Source: Hoylesella timonensis 4401737 = DSM 22865 = JCM 15640
GTDB lineage: Bacteria > Bacteroidota > Bacteroidia > Bacteroidales > Bacteroidaceae
NCBI RefSeq assembly: GCF_000455445.1
Contig: NZ_HG417093.1
Coordinates: 146,502-206,952, forward strand
DNA length: 60,451 nt
Reading direction: 5' to 3'
Under the pieces are notes generated by a model. That model saw only the letters and a program-made list of their open reading frames with translations. It was not told the origin of the DNA and ran no database searches. Positions 16,864 through 26,270 of the stretch are shown piece after piece (the first letter of the stretch is position 1; each line of letters starts with the position of its first letter). The position numbers and the translations under genes are program-made.

Positions 16864-18822
16864 TCAATTGTACAGGTTGTATTTCTTGTTCATCTGGTAA
16901 GGACGATAGTATTTCGTAAGGTCCTTAGAGGACATGGTAGCCTTGTCGCCACCATCAGCAACGATATAGTTCTTCAACACTTCATTGCCCTTGTCGTCTT
17001 TATCTGTATACTCAAATACCTTATTCTTATACATCTCGTCCCAGAAGTTCACACCTTCTATTTGGTAGTTCTTTACCTGGTCAAGTGCACACCAACGAAT
17101 GAGGTCGTCCATGCGATAACCTTCACCAGCCAACTCGCTTCTACGTTCACGTCTGATAGAATACAGTGTGGCGTTGATAGGCTTACCTGTAGAGAATGCA
17201 CCCCAGTCATACGAAGCCGTCTTTACGTTTGCTTCGCGGCTCATGTCAGTAGCATCGATGGTTGTCTCGATAGAGGCTGTAATGCCAGCACGTTCGCGCA
17301 ATTGTGTCCAATACTTGCGTGCTGTTGCATCAATACCACCAGTCTTCTCGTAAGAAGCCTCGATATAGTTAAGCATTGCTTCTTCTACGCGTACCAATAT
17401 CTGTCCTGAAACATCCGAGAAGGTCTGTCCCAACTGCATGGCAGGGTCGTAGTTGTAGAACTTGCGCTGTCTGTAGCCAGTGTTATCCTTGCTCTCGGCA
17501 TTATTTGTAACGATATTGGCAATGCCCAACTTAACAAGGTCTACTTCTGGAAGTTTTTTCTTCTTCGCTTCTGCATTATACACTGCGATGCTGTTTGGGT
17601 CTGTAGCCAGTACGTCCGATTCGCCAAATACAAAGAGTTGCAAGCGCTCGTCCCTATTGGTCTTAGCCAAGTCAATCGACTTGTCACCCTGATATCCAGA
17701 GCCTGTGGCATAGATAGGCAGACCGTTCTTCATCAAGAACGACTCTACCAAACCTCTCGTCCATCCCGTCTGTGAGCCTGTTCGCAATTTGTTGGATGTA
17801 AGGTGTGCCACACCAATGTCCGAATTGAACTGTCTCCACATCAGTACTTCTGGATATTTGTTCAGGTCAGAAGAAGCAAACATGTCGTAATAAGGATTCC
17901 ATCCTCCATATTCACTCTTCTTGGTAGGATTCATCTGATGACTGTTCGCAGTAGGAAGTCCAACAGCATCGGATACCTGTTTAGCAGCATCCATGGCTTG
18001 AGTCAAGAAGAAATCTACCTCTTCTTGTTGATTAATCTTGAAGTCTTTGTTCCAAGGCATGTTCTTCCCAGGCCAGTTGGCATCACCAGGCACACGTCCA
18101 GTACCTCTGTGATACTTCTCAAATGTTCCCTCGTATAGAGCCATTCTCGATTTCACTGCCAATGCAGCATACTTGTTGATGCGCAGTTTTCCACCATTGA
18201 CAGGCTTTTCCTGCAATTGTGAGATGGCTTTGTCCATGTCAGACAAAATCTGGCGTGCCACCAAGTTACGAGGCATGCGCTTGCTTGCTTCTGCCAAGTC
18301 GGCATCAATGTTCAGTTCTTTCAGAACGATGGGGAAGTCGCCAAAGCTTTTTAGTTTACTGAAATAAAGCATGGCTCTGATGAAGTAAGCTTCGCCCATA
18401 TATTGGTTAATCTGCTTTTTGTCACCTTCAATAGCTCCTGCCTTTATCTTTGCTTCCTGTTCGTTGATGAACTTGTTAACATCGCGAATGGCGTTAAAGC
18501 CGATACCACCTGCCGTAGGCACCTTCCACTGGTCTTGCAGGAACATACCCGCATTACCGCTGGTCGTAGCCTGATTATCGGTTCCATTGTCGTAAGTGGC
18601 TACACCTGCCCACCAACCAATGTTGTTGGGGAAGATGTTTTTATAATAGTTCCACGTAAACGTACCCAATTGGTCAGCGTTTTTGTAATAGTCGCCGGGA
18701 GACACTTGGTCCAGAGGTGCCCTGTCTAAGAAGTCGTTGCACGCTGTCAGCATCAAGCTGGTACATGCCAGGACCATTCCTCCTCTTAAAATATTTTTTA
18801 TATCGTATTTCATAATTTCCAA
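16864..18822 (-). CDS. SusD/RagB-family nutrient-binding lipoprotein, apparently cut short by a TGA
   Basis: SusD proteins sit on the cell surface as lids of SusC channels and bind the glycan or peptide to be imported. The 652 residues start with a lipoprotein signal ending LTACNDFLD (Cys28, start at 18822). SusD landmarks are LDQVSPGDYYKNADQL, the TPR-type middle with YFIRAMLYFSKLKSFGDFP, and RRERRSELAGEGYRMDDLIR near the end. It starts 3 bases after the susC stop. Most members run on past the point where this one stops; the missing part lies in the same frame directly downstream (16720-16863). Truncation of the C-terminal segment would probably impair folding. Confidence 0.93.
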   Translation of the reverse strand: MEIMKYDIKNILRGGMVLACTSLMLTACNDFLDRAPLDQVSPGDYYKNADQLGTFTWNYYKNIFPNNIGWWAGVATYDNGTDNQATTSGNAGMFLQDQWKVPTAGGIGFNAIRDVNKFINEQEAKIKAGAIEGDKKQINQYMGEAYFIRAMLYFSKLKSFGDFPIVLKELNIDADLAEASKRMPRNLVARQILSDMDKAISQLQEKPVNGGKLRINKYAALAVKSRMALYEGTFEKYHRGTGRVPGDANWPGKNMPWNKDFKINQQEEVDFFLTQAMDAAKQVSDAVGLPTANSHQMNPTKKSEYGGWNPYYDMFASSDLNKYPEVLMWRQFNSDIGVAHLTSNKLRTGSQTGWTRGLVESFLMKNGLPIYATGSGYQGDKSIDLAKTNRDERLQLFVFGESDVLATDPNSIAVYNAEAKKKKLPEVDLVKLGIANIVTNNAESKDNTGYRQRKFYNYDPAMQLGQTFSDVSGQILVRVEEAMLNYIEASYEKTGGIDATARKYWTQLRERAGITASIETTIDATDMSREANVKTASYDWGAFSTGKPINATLYSIRRERRSELAGEGYRMDDLIRWCALDQVKNYQIEGVNFWDEMYKNKVFEYTDKDDKGNEVLKNYIVADGGDKATMSSKDLTKYYRPYQMNKKYNLYN

Positions 18823-18825
18823 TTA

Positions 18826-21800
18826 TTAAAAGTTAAGATTCAAACCAAAAGACAAAACCCTTTGCAGTGGGTAAATCTTTCCTGGTCCCCAGTCACCACC
18901 TGTTGCCTCTGGATCGAAGATTTTATTCATTTTAGTGAATGTGTACAGGTTCTCTGCAGAGATATAGAAACGAACTCTGTTAAGTCCCCATGCGCTGGTC
19001 AATCCAACAGGTAAGGTATAACCCAGCTGAATGTTCTTGATGCGCATGTAGGCTGCATTCTGCAGGTAGCGGTCGCTAGTATAGAAGTTCTTCCATCCTT
19101 TGCCGAAGAGTGGACGTGGATAGAAGGCACCAGGATTAGGACCGAAGTTCTTATCATCTGCTGGACGCCAGTAGTCCAAATGCTCTTTGAAGGCTGCTGC
19201 CTGCCACATGCCGTGGTTAGCACCAGTGCTGTAAGGAGAAGCGTCCCAGAAGTCGCGCTTGCCTACACCTTGTAAGAAGAGCAGGAAGTCAAATCCTTTC
19301 CACGCTGCGTCCACGGTAATACCAAAGCGATAGCGTGGCATTGAATTACCGATAACGGTCAAGTCGCCAGTGTTATCGTAAGTGTTCTCACCGTTGTTTA
19401 CTTTCTTATCGCCATTCAAGTCTTTGTACATCACATCACCGGCAGCCCAGTTTGAGCCCCATGATGGTTTGTTGTTAGCAAGCCAGTCGCTCATCTCTTT
19501 GTCCGACTGTGCGATGCCTTCTACTTGATATCCCCAAATGTCACCCATCTTCTGACCTTCACACCAATCTGACAGCAGGCGGTTAGGATTGTAGAAGCGT
19601 GTAATAGTTTGTATGTCGTCTGACATTACTAACTTCACTCCATAGTTGAAATCGCCGATATGGTCGCGCCATCTTACTTCCAGTTCCCAGCCGTTGGTGC
19701 GCAAGTTACTGTTGTTTTCTTTAGGTGGGTCTGCACCCAAGATAGAAGGCTTGGCTGGAGCAGGTCCTACCATGTCGCTTGTGTTGCGGACAAAGTAGTC
19801 GAAGTTACCTTGCAATCTGTTGTTGAACATGCCGAAGTCTAATCCCACGTTCCAAGAGCGTACGGTTTCCCATGTCAGATTTGGTGATACCAATCCTGGC
19901 ACGCTTGCAATAGTCTGCTTTTGTCCATTGATAAGCCAATTTGAAGATGTTGCCCATACTGGTTGACTAAGGAACCATGGATATATTTCTTTGATGTTGG
20001 TGTTACCCAATGTTCCCCAAGAACCACGCACCTTCAAGGTCTGCACCGTATTGGTAAGTGGCTTGAAGAATGCCTCGTGTGCCATGTTCCAACCCAAAGA
20101 GAATGAGGGGAAAGTAGCCCATGTCTTATCACCGATGAAACGTGAAGAACCGTCGCGGCGGATAGAGAACTCAGCCAAGTAGCGAGAATCATAAGCATAG
20201 TTCACACGAGCAAACATACCCATGGTTGCCCATTGGGTGTTGCCGAAGCCTGGACGTGTGTTCTCGTGAGTGGCGTTGTTGAGCGTAGGCACCAACGGTG
20301 TGATGAGATCAGCACGCGATGCAGACAGCACGGTGTACAAGTTTGACTCCATATCCAAACCACCTAACAACTTCAGGTCATGCTTTTCGTTGAGCGTAAA
20401 CGCATACTCGGTGTAGAAGCGACCGTTGAAGTAATTGGTACGGCTCATGCCATCACTAACGTCCGACTTTCCCGCCTTGTAGCCATCACTCCATGCAGCA
20501 GGGGTGAGCAGTTCCTGTGGGTCGTGATAGTAGATAGGTAGCACGTCCCAGTGGTTGTGATAGTTGGTGGTGTTGTAGTTACCCTCCAAACGTATCTTCC
20601 AGCCAGCGAGAGGCTTGAACTCAAACACCAGCTGTTGGAACAGCTTGTCTGTGGTGGATTTGTCCAATCCGCCATCTTCCATCTGGATAATCTCATTACC
20701 ATGCACATAGTGTCCGTGTGGGTCATAGACAGGATTGGTAGGCCAACGGCGTGCGATGTTATGGAAGAAAAGTCCCGTCATGTAAGATGGACGACTGAAT
20801 GCCTCACGGTTCCACTTGTTGCTGTACGAGATGGAGAGCCATTTGGTGACATCAGCGTTCACCTTCGTTGTAAAGTTGTACTTGTTGAGTACGTCCTTAC
20901 CGTGACGTATCAATCCGTGCTGGTTAAGCCATGTACCACTTACATAGTAGTTGATGTTCTTCACACCACCGCTAATAGAAACGTTATGCTCTTGCGAGGG
21001 AACATTGCTTTTGTACATTTCCTTGAACCAGTCGGTGTTTGCCCAAGAACCAGTGTACATCGCCCATGGTTCGTTAGCGGCATAACCTTGCCACTTGGTA
21101 AGACCCTTGTCTTCTTCTTTGAGTGTGCCGTTGATGTTGTCCTGAATCTTCTTCATGATTTCCTCGTTGAACGGTGCACCCTCACCATTGTTGGCAGCTG
21201 CATCGTTCCAATAGCGTGCGAAGTCGTACGAGTTGGGCATCTCTGGTACTTGCGTAGCCGTTGAGAAACGCATATTGCCGTTGTACGAAATACTTGCTCG
21301 TCCGTCCTTACCGCTCTTGGTTGTCACCAAGATGACACCAAAGGCTGCGCGTGAACCGTAAATAGCACTTGCTGAGGCATCCTTCAATACAGAGATGCTC
21401 TCAATGTCGTTGGGTGCCAGCGAGTACAAGTCGCCTTCGGTACCATCGATCAGTACCAGTGGCGAAGCGTTAGAGCCTTTACCGATGGTACCCGTACCAC
21501 GGATGTTCATAGACATACGGCGGTCTAATGAGCCACCACCGTTGCCCACGGTGAAGTTCAGTCCCGGTACAGCACCTTGCAATGCCTGTGCTACACTGGT
21601 AACGGCGCGCGATTCTAATGTCTTCTTGCTCACTACAGAGACGGCACCCGTAAGGTTTACCTTCTTCTGAGTACCGTAGCCCACAACCACTACGTCCTCC
21701 AGACTTTCGGCATCCTCATGCAGTGTGATAGAAAGGTCTTTCCCATTCCATACCACCGTTTGGGTTTTGTAGCCCACATACGAAATGGTGAGCGTGGCTC

Positions 21801-22041
21801 CCGTTGCCACATCTGGCAGCGTAAAGTTACCCTCCATATCGCTAATTGTGGCTTTCTTTTGTCCACTCACTACGATAGACGCCCCAATAATAGGGTCGCC
21901 ATTCGTATCCATAATATTACCCTTACATGCAGTCTGCTGCTGAGCCACTGTCACCATGGGGTTAACAGTCGTATCAGCATACGAAAGACTGGCAGAGGAT
22001 AATGCCAATGCCATTAGCATTGTTGTCCTAAATGTTGCCAT
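18826..22041 (-). CDS. SusC/RagA-family TonB-linked outer membrane transporter
   Basis: This 1071-residue SusC-type receptor has a signal peptide (to about SLSYA, residue 22), a carboxypeptidase-like domain (GNIMDTNGDPIIGASIVVSG, GYKTQTV), the SusC box VVVGYGTQKKVNLTGAVS, a plug (PLVLIDGTEGDLYSLAPNDI, SISVLKDASASAIYGSRAA) and a 22-strand-type barrel ending QRVLSFGLNLNF. It imports the ligand presented by the SusD-like partner encoded 3 bases downstream. No glycoside hydrolase or sensor gene sits beside the pair, so its substrate cannot be read from context. A -7 box lies at 22101-22108. Confidence 0.96.
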   Translation of the reverse strand: MATFRTTMLMALALSSASLSYADTTVNPMVTVAQQQTACKGNIMDTNGDPIIGASIVVSGQKKATISDMEGNFTLPDVATGATLTISYVGYKTQTVVWNGKDLSITLHEDAESLEDVVVVGYGTQKKVNLTGAVSVVSKKTLESRAVTSVAQALQGAVPGLNFTVGNGGGSLDRRMSMNIRGTGTIGKGSNASPLVLIDGTEGDLYSLAPNDIESISVLKDASASAIYGSRAAFGVILVTTKSGKDGRASISYNGNMRFSTATQVPEMPNSYDFARYWNDAAANNGEGAPFNEEIMKKIQDNINGTLKEEDKGLTKWQGYAANEPWAMYTGSWANTDWFKEMYKSNVPSQEHNVSISGGVKNINYYVSGTWLNQHGLIRHGKDVLNKYNFTTKVNADVTKWLSISYSNKWNREAFSRPSYMTGLFFHNIARRWPTNPVYDPHGHYVHGNEIIQMEDGGLDKSTTDKLFQQLVFEFKPLAGWKIRLEGNYNTTNYHNHWDVLPIYYHDPQELLTPAAWSDGYKAGKSDVSDGMSRTNYFNGRFYTEYAFTLNEKHDLKLLGGLDMESNLYTVLSASRADLITPLVPTLNNATHENTRPGFGNTQWATMGMFARVNYAYDSRYLAEFSIRRDGSSRFIGDKTWATFPSFSLGWNMAHEAFFKPLTNTVQTLKVRGSWGTLGNTNIKEIYPWFLSQPVWATSSNWLINGQKQTIASVPGLVSPNLTWETVRSWNVGLDFGMFNNRLQGNFDYFVRNTSDMVGPAPAKPSILGADPPKENNSNLRTNGWELEVRWRDHIGDFNYGVKLVMSDDIQTITRFYNPNRLLSDWCEGQKMGDIWGYQVEGIAQSDKEMSDWLANNKPSWGSNWAAGDVMYKDLNGDKKVNNGENTYDNTGDLTVIGNSMPRYRFGITVDAAWKGFDFLLFLQGVGKRDFWDASPYSTGANHGMWQAAAFKEHLDYWRPADDKNFGPNPGAFYPRPLFGKGWKNFYTSDRYLQNAAYMRIKNIQLGYTLPVGLTSAWGLNRVRFYISAENLYTFTKMNKIFDPEATGGDWGPGKIYPLQRVLSFGLNLNF

Positions 22042-22100
22042 AAATACGAATAAATTTTAAAGGTTTAATAGTTTTGATTTTTTTATACTCTTTATGTTTG

Positions 22101-22108
22101 CAAATATA
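22101..22108 (-). promoter_or_regulatory. -7 promoter box of susC-susD
   Basis: The minus strand reads TATATTTG, matching TAnnTTTG, 60 bases before the susC start. A TTTTG lies upstream at a longer-than-usual spacing of 23 bases. The 353-base gap 22042-22394 otherwise holds only the divergent promoter and leader of the NUDIX gene. Confidence 0.6.
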
Positions 22109-22260
22109 CGATTAATTAAATGAATTTCACACAAAAGAAATAAAAATTAACTCATGTGTCTTGATTTTATAGCTTTCCAGCCCTCCAACTGTTCATGAAA
22201 CCTCATTTATTCATGTTTTTTGGGCGATTTAGACGGTGGGAAGAAAGAAAATGAATAGGA

Positions 22261-22291
22261 TTTGCCGAATCAATAAAATTTAGTATCTTTG
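22261..22291 (+). promoter_or_regulatory. Consensus promoter of the NUDIX gene
   Basis: TTTG (22261-22264), 19 bases, TATCTTTG (22284-22291). This is an exact fit to the Bacteroides promoter pattern, about 100 bases before the gene start. Confidence 0.85.
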
Positions 22292-22293
22292 TA

Positions 22294-22394
22294 AGTGTCA
22301 AGACACTGGAGTCCAAATCTATGAAGCGAGGGTTCCAACCCCTTAGACCATAGAGAGGAAACGATAAAACAGACATTATCCATCACAAACAACA
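22294..22394 (+). other. Structured 5' leader of the NUDIX gene
   Basis: The presumed 95-base leader begins with AGTGTC-AA-GACACT (22294-22307) and contains GGGTT-CC-AACCC (22330-22341). No known riboswitch was recognised and the folding is judged by eye. Confidence 0.4.
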
Positions 22395-22925
22395 ATGATA
22401 CACTTATTAGAAAAATTTCAGTTCTGTCCCGTCTGCGGAAGTCAGCATTTTGTGATTAAGAACGAGAAAAGCAAGCAGTGCGAGAATTGTCACTTTGAAT
22501 ATTATCTGAATCCAAGTGCGGCAAACGTGGCTTTCATCATGAATCAAAAAGGTGAAATCCTGATAGAGCGCCGCCTCAAAGAGCCTGCAAAAGGAACTTA
22601 CGACTTGCCTGGTGGTTTCACCGATGCAAATGAAACGGGCGAGGAAGGAGTAATAAGAGAGGTGAAAGAAGAGACCAACCTTGACGTTACAAAAGCCACA
22701 TACCTCTTCAGCTTACCCAATAAATACCGATACAGCGGTTTAGACATCCCTACCTTGGACATGTTTTTCCTTTGCGAGGTAGCCGACACCTCAACTCTGA
22801 CCGCAGGTGATGATGCAGGCGAAACACTTTGGATGGCACCAGAGGATATCCATACCGAAGAGTTTGGATTACGTTCCATACGTGAAGGTCTCCGTCGATT
22901 TTTAGACCATCACTTACCCCGATAA
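22395..22925 (+). CDS. NUDIX hydrolase with N-terminal zinc ribbon
   Basis: This 176-residue protein has a zinc ribbon with Cys11, Cys14, Cys29 and Cys32 (FCPVCG, CENCHFEYYLNP). The Nudix box follows at 74-96 (GFTDANETGEEGVIREVKEE); its usual Gly near the end of the box is Asn95. The catalytic Arg-Glu and Glu-Glu residues are intact. NADH pyrophosphatases (NudC) and related zinc-ribbon Nudix enzymes share this layout; the substrate, probably a nucleoside diphosphate derivative, is not certain. The gene is monocistronic, with its own promoter and leader, and is followed by tandem hairpins. Confidence 0.92.
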   Translation: MIHLLEKFQFCPVCGSQHFVIKNEKSKQCENCHFEYYLNPSAANVAFIMNQKGEILIERRLKEPAKGTYDLPGGFTDANETGEEGVIREVKEETNLDVTKATYLFSLPNKYRYSGLDIPTLDMFFLCEVADTSTLTAGDDAGETLWMAPEDIHTEEFGLRSIREGLRRFLDHHLPR

Positions 22926-22949
22926 TTGTAAACATTTTTACATGCCGTT

Positions 22950-23028
22950 GTTATCTACATGAGTTAATGCCCTTAACCCATGTAGATAACCGCCTTATCT
23001 CCATGAGTTAAGGCCCTTATCTCCATGC
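22950..23028. repeat. Tandem hairpin units after the NUDIX gene
   Basis: GTTATCTACATG (22950-22961) and CATGTAGATAAC (22979-22990) form a perfect 12-bp stem with an inner GTTAA/TTAAC. The unit TTATCTnCATGAGTTAAnGCCCTTA is repeated 44 bases later (22995), where GAGTTAAGG/CCTTATCTC forms a second stem. A third TTATCTCCATGCTTCAA at 23014-23034 resembles the TTATCTCAATGCTTCAG core of the interspersed repeats. The rest of the 22926-23377 gap shows nothing except the topA promoter. Confidence 0.7.
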
Positions 23029-23340
23029 TTCAATAATCTTAGGAAATAGAGACAGCTTACATCGTGTATTGAACGAAGCTTTAATTGGAGTTCATCTTGT
23101 TGATAATCTGCATGTTATAGATTTGTTGCGCATGCGAGTTAAAACAATTATTTCTGTCCTCTTCGGCTGAAATTTCCCCAAAAATATCGTCACAACTGTA
23201 AAGTTTTTTGACAGTTATTTTAGTGAAATTCCATCCCAATAAAAAGGCATTCTGATTTATAATTTAAGCAAACACATCTTAAAAACCTTAAAAACCCGCC
23301 AAAATATTCTATATATAAAAGGTATAAAGAAAGTTTTGTT

Positions 23341-23348
23341 TACTTTTG
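23341..23348 (+). promoter_or_regulatory. -7 promoter box of topA
   Basis: TACTTTTG, matching TAnnTTTG, 29 bases before the topA start. No TTTG at the -33 spacing was found. Confidence 0.6.
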
Positions 23349-23377
23349 CCGCCAAATAACAAGACGATTCAACAGCA

Positions 23378-25705
23378 ATGCAAGAGAATTTAGTAATTGT
23401 AGAGAGCCCTGCAAAAGCAAAAACAATTGAGAAGTTTTTGGGCAAAGACTATAAGGTAATGTCCTCCTATGGTCATATTCGTGACTTGAAGAAGAAAGAG
23501 TTGAGCATTGATCCAAAGACTTTAGAGCCAAAATATGAAATTCCAGAGGAGAAGAAAAAATTAGTTAGCGAACTGAAGAAAAACGCCAAGGACACCAAAC
23601 ATATATGGCTCGCATCCGATGAAGACCGTGAGGGAGAAGCCATATCTTGGCATCTGTGCGAGGTGCTTGGTTTGGATGAAGAAAAAACAAATCGCATTGT
23701 TTTTCATGAAATCACTAAGCCCGCCATTTTAGATGCTATTCAAAATCCACGCCATCTCAACATGGATTTGGTCAATGCGCAACAAGCAAGGCGTGTACTC
23801 GACCGCTTGGTAGGCTTCCGTCTGTCGCCCGTTCTTTGGCGAAAAGTCAAGCCAGCCCTCTCGGCAGGACGTGTGCAGAGCGTGGCTGTACGACTCATTG
23901 TAGAGCGTGAACGAGAGATACAAGCCTTCAAAAGCGAGCCTTACTACCGCATCAATGCAACTTTCAATATTGCAAATGCAGAGGGAACAGCGGAGGTGAA
24001 AGCCGAATTAGACAAGCGTTTCCCTACTCACGAAGAAGCACTTGCTTTCTTAGAAAAATGCAAAGACGCACAGTTCACAGTGGGCAGCATTGCACGCAAG
24101 CCCCTCAAACGCACACCAGCGCCTCCCTTTACCACCTCCACACTGCAACAAGAGGCAGCACGAAAGTTGGGATTTACGGTGGGACAAACCATGATGATAG
24201 CGCAACATCTGTACGAAAGCGGATTGATTACTTACATGCGTACCGACAGCGTCAACCTGTCATCGCTCGCTATCAATACCAGCAAAGACGAAATCATAAA
24301 GGCTTATGGCAAGGAATACAGTAAGCCTCGTAAATATCAGACACACTCGAAAGGCGCACAAGAAGCGCACGAAGCCATTCGCCCCACTTACATGAGCCAG
24401 CACGAGATAGAAGGAACCTCGCAAGAACGTAGGCTCTACGACCTCATTTGGAAGCGCACGGCAGCCAGCCAAATGGCAGATGCCCAGATAGAAAAGACGA
24501 CTGTGAGCATTGAGGTCAGTGGTGTGACAGAGCAGTTTGTTGCAAACGTGGAGAATATTAAGTTTGATGGTTTCATCAAAGCTTATCGCGAATCAAGCGA
24601 TGAGGATGAGACAAATCAAGAAGACACCTCCCACACCCTGCCTGTCCTCACCGAAGGCGACCGCTTACTGCGACACGAAATCACCTCAACCGAGCGTTAC
24701 TCTCAAAGTCCTATTCGCTACACGGAAGCCAGTTTGGTGAAGAAATTAGAGGAATTGGGCATTGGACGTCCTTCTACTTATGCACCCACCATTAGCACCA
24801 TACAGCAACGAGAATATGTGCAAAAAGGAGATAAGAAAGGCGATGAGCGAACCTACACCATAGATACCTTGAAGAATGACCACATCACGTCAAAGGAGAA
24901 AACCGAAGTGGTGGGTAATGAGAAGGGAAAACTCCTACCTACTGACATAGGAACTGTAGTGAACGACTTCTTGATAAACAATTTCCCGGCTATCATGGAC
25001 TATAACTTCACCGCAAATGTAGAAGAGAAGTTCGACGAAATTGCCGAAGGAAAGGCTTCGTGGCTAAAGATGATGAAAGTGTTCTACAAAGATTTTGAAC
25101 CCATTGTAGAAAAAGTAATGAATGCCCGGAGCGAGCACAAAGCCGGAGAACGGGAAATAGGTATTGACCCTGAGAGTGGGAAACCAGTATTTGTAAAGAT
25201 AGGAAGATTCGGTCCAGTGGTACAAATCGGGACGGCTGAAGATGATGAGAAACCGAAGTTTTCTCAGCTTCCTGCGGATAAAAGTATGGCTACCATCAGC
25301 TTGGAAGAGGCTCTGAAACTCTTTCAACTGCCTCGTACTGTAGGACAGTTTGAAGGCTCTGATGTAGTGATAGGGGCGGGTAGATTTGGTCCATACGTGC
25401 TTCACAACAAAAAATATGTATCCCTTCCTAAGACTGAAAACCCCTTGCAAGTAAGCTTAGAGACAGCGATTGAGCTGATAGAGCAAAAGCGACAGCAGGA
25501 GAAGGAACGTCACATCAAATCCTTTGAACAAGACGAAAAGATGGAAGTACTCAACGGTAGATACGGTCCATACATCGCCTATGACGGAAAGAACTACCGA
25601 CTGCCAAAAACATGGCACGACAAAGCTGCGGATATTTCCTACGAACAGTGTATGGAGATTATCCAAAATACACCCGTAAAGAAGTCAACTCGGAGTAGAA
25701 GATAA
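23378..25705 (+). CDS. topA: DNA topoisomerase I
   Basis: This type IA topoisomerase relaxes negatively supercoiled DNA. The Toprim domain starts ENLVIVESPAKAKTIEKFLG (Glu9) and holds the acidic triad in LASDEDREGEAISWH (Asp81, Asp83, Glu85). The nicking Tyr286 is in SGLITYMRTDSVNLS. The 775-residue protein ends with topA C-terminal repeats of the RFGPYVLHNKKYVSLPK / YGPYIAYDGKNYRLPK type and a basic tail (KKSTRSRR); I see no C-terminal zinc fingers, as usual in Bacteroidota. aroK follows within 13 bases. Confidence 0.98.
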   Translation: MQENLVIVESPAKAKTIEKFLGKDYKVMSSYGHIRDLKKKELSIDPKTLEPKYEIPEEKKKLVSELKKNAKDTKHIWLASDEDREGEAISWHLCEVLGLDEEKTNRIVFHEITKPAILDAIQNPRHLNMDLVNAQQARRVLDRLVGFRLSPVLWRKVKPALSAGRVQSVAVRLIVEREREIQAFKSEPYYRINATFNIANAEGTAEVKAELDKRFPTHEEALAFLEKCKDAQFTVGSIARKPLKRTPAPPFTTSTLQQEAARKLGFTVGQTMMIAQHLYESGLITYMRTDSVNLSSLAINTSKDEIIKAYGKEYSKPRKYQTHSKGAQEAHEAIRPTYMSQHEIEGTSQERRLYDLIWKRTAASQMADAQIEKTTVSIEVSGVTEQFVANVENIKFDGFIKAYRESSDEDETNQEDTSHTLPVLTEGDRLLRHEITSTERYSQSPIRYTEASLVKKLEELGIGRPSTYAPTISTIQQREYVQKGDKKGDERTYTIDTLKNDHITSKEKTEVVGNEKGKLLPTDIGTVVNDFLINNFPAIMDYNFTANVEEKFDEIAEGKASWLKMMKVFYKDFEPIVEKVMNARSEHKAGEREIGIDPESGKPVFVKIGRFGPVVQIGTAEDDEKPKFSQLPADKSMATISLEEALKLFQLPRTVGQFEGSDVVIGAGRFGPYVLHNKKYVSLPKTENPLQVSLETAIELIEQKRQQEKERHIKSFEQDEKMEVLNGRYGPYIAYDGKNYRLPKTWHDKAADISYEQCMEIIQNTPVKKSTRSRR

Positions 25706-25718
25706 AGTGCCTCAAGAC

Positions 25719-26249
25719 ATGATGAATCGTATTATCATCCTTGGCTACATGGGGGCAGGAAAGACAACGATAGGAAAAGCCCTGTCTAAAGCAACGGGAA
25801 TGCCCTTTTACGACCTTGATTGGTACATAGAAAACAGGATGCGAAAGACGATACCACAAATCTTTGAAGAACGAGGGGAAGAGGGATTTCGGAAAATAGA
25901 GCATGAAATGCTGCACGAAGTTGCCGAGTTCGAGAATGTTATTTTCAGCTGTGGTGGTGGCACTCCCTGCTTCTTTGACAACATGGACTACTTGAACAGG
26001 CAGGGCAAAACAGTATATCTGAAAGCCTGCACCGATGTACTCTATAAACATTTGAACATGGGCAGGAACGTCAGACCCTTACTACTCAACAAGACAGCGG
26101 ATGAGGTGAAAGCCTATATCCAAAGCCAACTCCGTGAACGAGAAATTTATTATCAAAAGGCACAGTACACCTTTGACGTGACATTACTGGATCAATACGA
26201 AAAAATTAAATTAGCAGTAACACAATTGAGAGCACTTCTCAACCTCTAA
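25719..26249 (+). CDS. aroK: Shikimate kinase
   Basis: This enzyme phosphorylates shikimate in aromatic amino acid synthesis. The P-loop GYMGAGKTTIG lies at about residues 9-19. The shikimate-binding DLDWYIE, the FRKIEHEML segment and the GGGTPC loop match the family; RNVRPLL is the lid/adenine-binding region. Starts are possible at GTG 25707, ATG 25719 and ATG 25722; the Met-Asn-Arg-Ile start typical of the family favours the last two. It lies 13 bases after topA and 21 bases before speA, so topA-aroK-speA may be cotranscribed. Confidence 0.94.
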   Translation: MMNRIIILGYMGAGKTTIGKALSKATGMPFYDLDWYIENRMRKTIPQIFEERGEEGFRKIEHEMLHEVAEFENVIFSCGGGTPCFFDNMDYLNRQGKTVYLKACTDVLYKHLNMGRNVRPLLLNKTADEVKAYIQSQLREREIYYQKAQYTFDVTLLDQYEKIKLAVTQLRALLNL

Positions 26250-26270
26250 AAACAGAACATTTCAGAAACA

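Noticed and set aside
16720..16866. TGA read as an amino acid throughout the genome
   Set aside because: Other genes here, such as the ATPase, the GH2-family gene and the beta-helix lipoprotein at 56220, end naturally in TGA, so TGA is a normal stop.
22950..23028. CRISPR-like array
   Set aside because: Only two to three units with variable spacing and self-complementary folds, and no cas genes.
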